Assembly (NCBI RefSeq): GCF_002119725.1
Contig: NZ_CP021109.1
Location: 1,798,001 to 1,862,000 of the forward strand
DNA: 64,000 nt
DNA from: Bordetella genomosp. 9
GTDB taxonomy: Bacteria > Pseudomonadota > Gammaproteobacteria > Burkholderiales > Burkholderiaceae_B
Direction of reading: 5' to 3'
How positions within the stretch are numbered: position 1 is the first letter of the stretch; the number at the start of each line of letters is the position of its first letter. A model generated the notes under the pieces. It did not search any database, had not been told where the DNA came from, and was given only the letters and a program-made list of their open reading frames with translations. The position numbers and the translations under genes were made by a program. Of this stretch, positions 57,757-64,000 are shown in pieces.

Positions 57757-58180
57757 CCGTCACCGTCCCTCGCACTTGCTGCGTGCCTTTTTCGCGCGAC
57801 TGGAAGAAGACCTGCCAGCCGACTTCGACCTGGCCCGTGGTCTGCCCGGCTTGAAATCGCACGAGGGTCACGGGAACTTGGACATTCCGGCACTTGCCGG
57901 GCGCGCCTGCGAGCTGGGTCGTGGTATTGACGATCAGCTTGCCCTGCGCCGGGCGGATTTTCAGAGCCACCGGCGGCGCGCGCAGGGCGCGACAGTCGGC
58001 TGGCTGGATCTCGTAGTAGCGCCCCAGCACCACGGATTCTCCCGCGGGAGCGCGCCACGCCTGCACCGTCGTGGCGCCGTCGGCCGCCCATACCCGCGCA
58101 CCGGGCACGGCCAACATCCCGGCCGCCAGCATGGCGGCTGTGGCAAAAAAGAAACGCCGCCGGGGTTTGACGGCGGGCAC
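57728..58180 (-). CDS. Hypothetical exported protein with two cysteines
   Basis: I do not recognise this protein of about 150 residues. It has a basic N-terminus (KPRRR) and a hydrophobic signal segment (FFFATAAMLAAGMLAVPGA, cleavage near VWAADG). The mature part of about 115 residues is probably beta-rich, with two cysteines (ADCRALRAPP and GKCRNVQVPV) that could form a disulfide. GTG 58180 is a guess at the start; the frame stays open to 58357 but the upstream part is not protein-like. Its last 29 bp overlap the end of the methyltransferase gene tail-to-tail. Confidence 0.6.
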   Translation of the reverse strand: MPAVKPRRRFFFATAAMLAAGMLAVPGARVWAADGATTVQAWRAPAGESVVLGRYYEIQPADCRALRAPPVALKIRPAQGKLIVNTTTQLAGAPGKCRNVQVPVTLVRFQAGQTTGQVEVGWQVFFQSREKGTQQVRGTVTVTPPNPRLR

Positions 58181-58392
58181 GGCACATGCAAATAAGGAAG
58201 CACGCGCTGACCGGCCTTGCCCGCGCCCACGTCGCGCACGGGGTGGAGGCTGGGAGGCTATCGTTGAAAAAGAAGTCAAGATCGGGGGTAGAAGTGAGAG
58301 AAAACAACGATTTTGCTGAACATTCGCGACGGTTTTATTTTTTGCACGCGCTGTCATAACACCGCAAGGTAGGCTACACTCAAAAGCTCGCT

Positions 58393-59637
58393 ATGACCGA
58401 GGTCTTTACGCCCTATATGGATCAAATTTTGGATTCCATCCTTCATTTCGCCGCCGGCGGCGTCCTGCACGCTTCCTGGTGGCAGATCGTCGTCTTCACG
58501 CTGGTGGCCACTCATATCACCATCATGTCGGTGACGATATTCCTGCATCGCAGCCAGGCACACCGCGGGCTGGACCTGCATCCGGCTGTCATGCATTTCT
58601 TCCGGTTCTGGCTTTGGCTGACCACCGGTATGGTCACCAAGGAATGGGTCGCCATCCACCGCAAGCATCACGCGAAGTGCGAACGCGAAGGCGACCCGCA
58701 TTCGCCGATGTTGTTCGGTGTCTGGAAAGTGCTGTTCCGCGGCGCCGAGCTCTATCGCGAGGAAGCCACGAACGCGGAGACCATGGCCAAGTTCGGCCAC
58801 GGCACGCCCGACGACTGGCTCGAACGCAATGTGTACTCGCGCCATAGCCTGGCCGGGGTCATGATCATGCTGGCCATCGATATTGCCCTGTTCGGCGCCA
58901 TCGGCGTCACGGTCTGGGCCGTCCAGATGGCATGGATTCCGTTCTGGGCCGCAGGCGTGGTCAACGGCATCGGCCACTATTGGGGGTACCGCAACTACGC
59001 CAGCCCGGACACGAGCACCAACGTGTTCCCCTGGGGCATCATCATCGGCGGCGAAGAACTGCACAACAATCACCACGCCTATGGCACCTCGGCCAAGTTT
59101 TCGGCGAAGTGGTACGAGATCGACATCGGCTGGGGCTATATCCGCGTCCTCTCCTTCCTGGGCCTGGCCAAGGTGAAGAAGGTCGCGCCCAAGCTCAAGC
59201 TGGACTCGGACAAGCCCATGGTCGATCTCAGCACTTTGCAGGGCGTCATCACTCATCGCTACGAAGTGATGGCCCGCTACGCCGACATCGTGAAGAGCGC
59301 CGCGCGACAGGAGCTTGCCAAGCTCAAGCCTGCCCGCGGCCAGGACGGCGCCAACGGCAACTGGGCGACCCTGCGCCGCGTGAGCCGGTGGCTGCACCGT
59401 TCCGAGGAAGTGCTGCAGCCCGAGCAGGTTGCGCAGGTGGATCAGGCGATCGCCAGCAGTGAGAAGCTGTCGACGCTGGTGCAGATGCGGCGGGAGCTGG
59501 GCCGGCTTTGGGAAAGCTCCAGCGCGAGCAGCGAGCAATTGCTGAGCCATTTGCAGGCCTGGTGCCAGCGGGCCCAGCAAAGCGGTATTGAAGGGCTGGA
59601 GCAGTTTGCCGACCGACTCCGCCGCTATGCGGCATGA
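58393..59637 (+). CDS. Membrane fatty-acid/acyl-CoA desaturase
   Basis: The 414-residue di-iron desaturase introduces a double bond (probably delta-9) into acyl chains. The three histidine boxes are complete: HRSQAHR (about 51-57), HRKHH (about 88-92) and HNNHH (about 227-231), with membrane segments between them. After about residue 285 there is a helical, soluble C-terminal extension of about 130 residues of unknown role. The stop overlaps the uvrD start by 4 bp. Confidence 0.93.
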   Translation: MTEVFTPYMDQILDSILHFAAGGVLHASWWQIVVFTLVATHITIMSVTIFLHRSQAHRGLDLHPAVMHFFRFWLWLTTGMVTKEWVAIHRKHHAKCEREGDPHSPMLFGVWKVLFRGAELYREEATNAETMAKFGHGTPDDWLERNVYSRHSLAGVMIMLAIDIALFGAIGVTVWAVQMAWIPFWAAGVVNGIGHYWGYRNYASPDTSTNVFPWGIIIGGEELHNNHHAYGTSAKFSAKWYEIDIGWGYIRVLSFLGLAKVKKVAPKLKLDSDKPMVDLSTLQGVITHRYEVMARYADIVKSAARQELAKLKPARGQDGANGNWATLRRVSRWLHRSEEVLQPEQVAQVDQAIASSEKLSTLVQMRRELGRLWESSSASSEQLLSHLQAWCQRAQQSGIEGLEQFADRLRRYAA

Positions 59638-61922
59638 TCGATAAGTTAAATCCCGAGCAACGCGCCGCTGTTACGCTGGAGCCGCAGCACGCCCTGGTTC
59701 TCGCCGGGGCGGGCAGCGGCAAGACGCGGGTTCTGACCACGCGCATGGCGTGGTTGATCCAGAACGGCATGGCCAGTCCCTATGCGCTGCTGGCCGTCAC
59801 CTTTACCAACAAGGCGGCGCGCGAGATGCTCGCGCGGATTTCGGCCATCCTCCCCATCGATACGCGGGGGCTTTGGGTTGGCACCTTCCACGGGTTATGC
59901 AATCGCCTGCTGCGCGCCCATCACCGTGACGCGGGCCTGCCGCAGGCTTTCCAGATCCTGGACACTGCCGATCAGCTGGCCGCCATCAAGCGCCTGCTCA
60001 AGGCCAATGGCATCGACGACGAAAAGTATCCCCCACGCGACGTCCAGCGCTTCATCAATGGCGCAAAGGAAGAGGGCGAGCGGCCCGGCGACCTGGAGGG
60101 CTGGGACAGCCACCGCAGGCGCCTGATCGAGATCTACCAACTCTACGAAGCGCAGTGCCAGCGCGAAGGCGTGGTCGATTTCCCCGAACTGCTCTTGCGG
60201 GCCTACGAGCTGTTGTCGCGCAATGCGCCGGTCCGCGAACATTACCAGCGGCGCTTCCGGCACATCCTGGTCGATGAGTTCCAGGACACCAATACGCTGC
60301 AGTACAAATGGCTGCGCCTGCTTGCGGGCGGCGGCGCGTTCATCTTTGCCGTGGGCGACGACGACCAGTCCATCTACGCGTTCCGGGGCGCCAACGTCGG
60401 CAATATGGCCGATTTCGAGCGCGACTACGCCAGGGGTACGGTTATCCGGCTGGAGCAGAACTACCGCTCCTACGGGCACATTCTGGATGCCGCGAACGCC
60501 TTGATCGGCCATAACAGCGGCCGCCTAGGCAAGAATCTGTGGACGGATCAAGGCGAGGGCGAGCCCATCCGGGTCATCGAGCAGCCTTCCGACGGCATGG
60601 AGGCGCAGTGGGTGGTGGACGAGATCCGCGCCCTAGTGAACGAAGGCCGGGCCCGTCGCGAGATCGCCGTCCTCTACCGCAGCAACGCTCAGTCGCGTGT
60701 GCTGGAGCATGCGCTGTTTTCCGCCGGCATCCCCTACAAGGTATATGGCGGCCTGCGGTTCTTCGAGCGACAGGAAATCAAGCATGCCCTGGCCTACCTT
60801 CGCCTGATCGCCAACCCGCACGACGATACGTCGTGGATGCGCGTCGTGAACTTTCCGGCTCGCGGAATCGGTGCGCGCACGCTTGAGCAGCTTGCCGATG
60901 CCGCGCGCGCGCACGACACCAGTCTCTATGGCGCCGTGGCACGCGTGGCAGGCAAGGGCGGGGCGAACCTGGCCCAGTTCGCGGCCTTGATTGGCCGCAT
61001 GGCGGATGAAACGCGCGAATTGCCGCTGCCGGAAATGGTCGAACACGTCCTCGAGTCCAGCGGCCTGATCGAGCATTACAGGGGCGAAAAAGAAGGCGCG
61101 GAGCGTATCGAGAACCTGAACGAACTCGTCAACGCCGCCGCGGTTTTCGCCTCCGAGGAAAACTTCGACGGTGTGCCGGCGGGCCTGCCGGCGCAGCGCG
61201 ATCCTGGCCTGGCCCCCTCGGTACCGGAAGCGCCGTTTGGTCCCGTCGATGAGAACCTGACTCCACTGGCGGCTTTTCTCTCTCACGCCGCCCTGGAGGC
61301 CGGCGACAACCAGGCGCAAGCGGGCCAGGACGCGGTCCAGCTGATGACGGTGCACGCCGCCAAAGGTCTGGAATTCGATGCCGTGTTCATCACGGGGCTC
61401 GAAGAAGGCCTTTTTCCGCACGAAAACAGTGTGCTGGAGCAGGCAGGCCTGGAGGAAGAACGCCGCCTCATGTACGTGGCCATCACGCGCGCGCGCGAAC
61501 GGCTGTACCTGAGCCTCGCCCAGAGTCGCATGCTGCATGGTCAGACGCGCTATGCAATGCGTTCCCGCTTTTTGGGCGAAATCCCCGAAGGGCACTTGAA
61601 GTGGTTGACGCCCCGTGCCGGCATGGCGGAAAGCTATGGCGCCACGGGCAGTTCCTGGAACGGCGCTGCGCGGGATGCGTTCGGCCGCAAACCGACCGGT
61701 ACGATCACCCCGCGCGCGCCGCGCGGCGTGTCTTCGGGTGTGACCGTGGGCGACCGGCATTACCGTATCGGCCAAGGCGTCCGGCACGCACGCTTCGGCG
61801 ACGGCACCATCATCGGATTGAGCGGAAGCGGCCAGGATGCGCAGGCGCAGATTCAATTCCGCGACGTTGGCGCGAAAACGCTGGCGCTGGGCATCGCCAA
61901 GCTGGAAGTGATCGCGGGCTGA
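59634..61922 (+). CDS. uvrD: ATP-dependent DNA helicase UvrD
   Basis: The 762-residue superfamily 1A helicase acts in nucleotide excision and mismatch repair. It has Walker A AGAGSGKTRVLTTR, motif II VDEFQDTN, motif III AVGDDDQSIYAFRGA, motif V VQLMTVHAAKGLEFD and motif VI YVAITRARERLYL. The C-terminal Tudor-like domain (about 700-762, HARFGDGTIIGLSGSG) is present, as in UvrD/PcrA. The start overlaps the desaturase stop (ATGA). Rep is less likely given the tail domain. Confidence 0.94.
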   Translation: MIDKLNPEQRAAVTLEPQHALVLAGAGSGKTRVLTTRMAWLIQNGMASPYALLAVTFTNKAAREMLARISAILPIDTRGLWVGTFHGLCNRLLRAHHRDAGLPQAFQILDTADQLAAIKRLLKANGIDDEKYPPRDVQRFINGAKEEGERPGDLEGWDSHRRRLIEIYQLYEAQCQREGVVDFPELLLRAYELLSRNAPVREHYQRRFRHILVDEFQDTNTLQYKWLRLLAGGGAFIFAVGDDDQSIYAFRGANVGNMADFERDYARGTVIRLEQNYRSYGHILDAANALIGHNSGRLGKNLWTDQGEGEPIRVIEQPSDGMEAQWVVDEIRALVNEGRARREIAVLYRSNAQSRVLEHALFSAGIPYKVYGGLRFFERQEIKHALAYLRLIANPHDDTSWMRVVNFPARGIGARTLEQLADAARAHDTSLYGAVARVAGKGGANLAQFAALIGRMADETRELPLPEMVEHVLESSGLIEHYRGEKEGAERIENLNELVNAAAVFASEENFDGVPAGLPAQRDPGLAPSVPEAPFGPVDENLTPLAAFLSHAALEAGDNQAQAGQDAVQLMTVHAAKGLEFDAVFITGLEEGLFPHENSVLEQAGLEEERRLMYVAITRARERLYLSLAQSRMLHGQTRYAMRSRFLGEIPEGHLKWLTPRAGMAESYGATGSSWNGAARDAFGRKPTGTITPRAPRGVSSGVTVGDRHYRIGQGVRHARFGDGTIIGLSGSGQDAQAQIQFRDVGAKTLALGIAKLEVIAG

Positions 61923-61940
61923 GGCGCGGCGCGGGCTGCG

Positions 61941-63890
61941 CTATGTCGCGGCCGATGCCGCGTCTTTTTCGGCGGCCTCGATCGCTTCCTGCAGGGCGAA
62001 CCACTGTTCTTCCAGTTCGCCCAGGCGCTTGGTAAGTTCCCCATGCTCCGTCATGACCTGTTGCCGTTCGGCGCGTCGGGCATCGGAGTACAAGTCGGCA
62101 TCGGCAATGGCAGCGTCCAGCGACTGCAGCCGCGCGCGCGCCTTTTCCATTTCGGCATCGACTTTCGACAGCTTGGCTTCCAAGGGCTTGCGCGCTGCCG
62201 CCATGCGTTGGCGCAGCTCGGCTTCCTGGCGGCGTTGCTGCTTGCGATCCACCGGGGGTGGGGTGTCGGGCGTCGCAGCGTTGGCGCGTGCCTCCGCTTT
62301 TTCGTCCGCGCTGCGCGCGGCGAGCCAGTCGCGATAGTCCTCCAGGTCGCCGTCGAATTCGTGCACGGTGCCGTCCGCCACGATCCAGAAGTTGTCCACC
62401 GTCGTGCGCAACAGGTGCCGATCGTGTGAAACCAGCAGCATGCTGCCCGCGAACTCCGCCAGTGCGGCAGCCAATGCCTCCCGCGTTTCCACATCCAGAT
62501 GGTTGCTCGGCTCGTCCAGCAGCAGCAGGTTGGGCTTTTGCCAGACGATCAGGGCGAGCGCCAGGCGCGCCTTCTCACCGCCGGACATAGGTCCGACCTT
62601 GCTCGTAACCGCATCCCCCGAAAACCCGAACCCGCCAAGGTAATTGCGCAGATCCTGCTCGCGGCTGTCCGGCGCGATGCGCGAAAGATGCATCAGCGGT
62701 GTGGCGTCCGTGTCCAGCATATCGAGCTGGTGCTGGGCGAAATAGCCGATGGAAAGGCCGCGGGACGCGCGCCGTTCCCCAGCTCGCACGGGCAGCGTTT
62801 CTGCAAGCGTTTTGATCAGCGTGCTTTTCCCGGCGCCGTTGGCGCCCAGGATGCCGACGCGGCTGCCCGCGCGCACCATCAGGTTGACGTTGCGCAGAAT
62901 GTCGACCGGCGTGCCGGTTGCATCGACATAGCCGGCGGAGAGGTTTTCCAGCACCAGCAGCGGGTCCGGCATATGGTCAGGCGACGGGATGCGGATGTCG
63001 ATACCGGCCTCGGCATGCAATGGCGCCAGGGACTGCATCCGGGCCAATGCCTTGACGCGGCTCTGCGCCTGCTTGGCCTTCGATGCCTTGGCCTTGAAGC
63101 GGTCGATGAAGCTTTGCAGCCGGGCGGCCTCGCGGTTTTGCCTTTCCCATGCAATCTGGGTCTGGCGCAGCCGCTCCGCACGCTGCATCACAAAGTCCTG
63201 GTAGCCGCCGCGATAGCGCACCAGTTTGCCATGGTCGAAATGCAGAATGGACTTGGCCGCTGCGTCCAAGAATTCGGTGTCGTGTGAGATCAGCAAAACG
63301 GTACCCGGATACGCCGCCAGCCACTTCTCCAGCCACAGCATGGCGTCCAGATCCAGATGGTTGGTGGGTTCGTCCAGCAACAGCAGGTCCGAGGGCGCCA
63401 TCAGCGCTCGAGCGAGGGCAAGACGCATGCGCCAACCCCCGGAGAAGCTGTTGACGGGCTGGGTCCACTCGCTGGGTTTGAATCCCAGCCCCGCCAGCAA
63501 CTGCTCCGCACGCGCCGGTGCGCTCCAGGCGCCGGCTTCGATCAGCGCTGCCTCGGTTTCGGCGATCTCGGTGCCCTGGCTGTCCGCCAGCCCGGCGCGC
63601 CTGGCCTGCAGCGCACGCAAGGGCACGTCGCCGTCGATGACGAACTCGCGCGCGGGTCGGTCGTCGGCGTGCAGTTCCTGCTGCACGCTGGCAATGCGCC
63701 AGTCGGGGGGCATCGTCAGGGTGCCCGCGTCCAGGTCCAGGGCGCCGGTCAATAGTCCGAACAGCGAAGACTTGCCCGCGCCGTTCTTGCCAACGATACC
63801 CACCCGTTCGCCCGGATTGACCACGAAATCGGCGCCGTCCAGCAGAACCTTGGTTCCGCGGCGAAGGGTGATGCCGGTTCCTCGTATCAC
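61941..63890 (-). CDS. yheS: ABC-F ATPase, YheS type
   Basis: The 649-residue soluble protein has two ABC domains and no membrane part. Walker A sequences are GKNGAGKSSLF and GANGAGKSTLI; signatures are NSFSGGWRMRLALARAL and GPMSGGEKARLALAL. The linker QSFIDRFKAKASKAKQAQSR is the YheS pattern, and a C-terminal coiled coil follows (about 555-645). ABC-F proteins act on the ribosome E site. GTG 63890 overlaps the stop of the upstream gene (GTGA), which supports this start. Confidence 0.92.
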   Translation of the reverse strand: MIRGTGITLRRGTKVLLDGADFVVNPGERVGIVGKNGAGKSSLFGLLTGALDLDAGTLTMPPDWRIASVQQELHADDRPAREFVIDGDVPLRALQARRAGLADSQGTEIAETEAALIEAGAWSAPARAEQLLAGLGFKPSEWTQPVNSFSGGWRMRLALARALMAPSDLLLLDEPTNHLDLDAMLWLEKWLAAYPGTVLLISHDTEFLDAAAKSILHFDHGKLVRYRGGYQDFVMQRAERLRQTQIAWERQNREAARLQSFIDRFKAKASKAKQAQSRVKALARMQSLAPLHAEAGIDIRIPSPDHMPDPLLVLENLSAGYVDATGTPVDILRNVNLMVRAGSRVGILGANGAGKSTLIKTLAETLPVRAGERRASRGLSIGYFAQHQLDMLDTDATPLMHLSRIAPDSREQDLRNYLGGFGFSGDAVTSKVGPMSGGEKARLALALIVWQKPNLLLLDEPSNHLDVETREALAAALAEFAGSMLLVSHDRHLLRTTVDNFWIVADGTVHEFDGDLEDYRDWLAARSADEKAEARANAATPDTPPPVDRKQQRRQEAELRQRMAAARKPLEAKLSKVDAEMEKARARLQSLDAAIADADLYSDARRAERQQVMTEHGELTKRLGELEEQWFALQEAIEAAEKDAASAAT

Positions 63891-64000
63891 GGCGCCAACT
63901 GCTCGCGGGTCAACAGCACGATCTGATCCGACGCCTCGGACGAGTCGAGCCACACGGGCTCCAGATTCGGGAATGCGGCTTCGAAATGCGGCCGTTCGTG
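63887..64000 (-). CDS. C-terminal end of an unidentified gene, cut by window edge
   Basis: An open frame of 37 codons plus stop enters from the right edge and ends in TGA at 63887, overlapping the GTG of the ABC-F gene. The visible end reads FEAAFPNLEPVWLDSSEASD and then QIVLLTREQLAP. The codon use is like its neighbours. I do not recognise the family from so little sequence. Confidence 0.55.
   Translation of the reverse strand, partial: HERPHFEAAFPNLEPVWLDSSEASDQIVLLTREQLAP

Overview
This is an ordinary-looking, GC-rich, densely coded chromosomal window. It most probably comes from a betaproteobacterium of the family Alcaligenaceae (Bordetella/Achromobacter type). The reasons are the high G+C third positions, an orphan Bug-type tricarboxylate-transporter binding protein without membrane partners, a DUF3579 protein, the exbB-exbD-lpxK-Trm112-kdsB-adk run, the clpS-clpA-pqiABC run and the ribF-ileS-lspA-coaBC run. 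This placement is inferred from gene content and order, not from a search. I see no insertion sequence, prophage, CRISPR array, rRNA or tRNA gene, and no convincing base-composition island.

Layout. Positions 1-9946 form an accessory metabolic region: a cut MFS transporter, an amidase, argF, a DUF3579 protein, and then a small-molecule catabolic cluster. That cluster has a D-2-hydroxyacid dehydrogenase and a Bug binding protein on the minus strand. Facing them are a DapA-like lyase, a FadR-type GntR regulator, an Ldh_2-family dehydrogenase and an HpaI-type aldolase on the plus strand. The 254 bp between the two arms carries three copies of the FadR-family operator pattern TNGTNNNACNA. Positions 10010-18018 are minus-strand housekeeping and envelope genes: rpsT, an orphan FecR protein, murJ, a short-chain dehydrogenase, adk, kdsB, a Trm112 protein, lpxK, exbD and exbB. 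Positions 18358-24401 hold xseA, sodB, a ClC antiporter, a 3-oxoadipyl-CoA-type thiolase, a DUF192 protein and a cold-shock gene.

Positions 24626-31462 hold clpS and clpA followed directly by the three-gene PqiABC intermembrane transport system. Positions 31692-40712 hold trifunctional PutA and a complete branched-chain amino-acid ABC importer (binding protein, two permeases, two ATPases). Positions 40721-47434 hold an Nramp metal importer with a Fur-like box, OsmC, a two-subunit molybdenum hydroxylase, an old-yellow-enzyme homologue and dut. Positions 47480-64000 hold a DedA protein with a small membrane protein, a YdjM-like membrane hydrolase, the ribF-ileS-lspA-coaBC operon, purN, an RsmB-family methyltransferase, a small exported protein, a fatty-acid desaturase overlapping uvrD, a YheS-type ABC-F ATPase, and the end of an unidentified gene.

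I did not find a clearly new multi-gene system. The items most worth a second look are the operator-bearing catabolic cluster with its unusual DapA-like enzyme, an orphan FecR regulator inserted between rpsT and murJ, a cluster of DnaA-box-like sites before xseA, an elaborate nested hairpin downstream of rpsT, a 9-bp tandem repeat before the branched-chain amino-acid operon, and the tight linkage of clpA to pqiABC.
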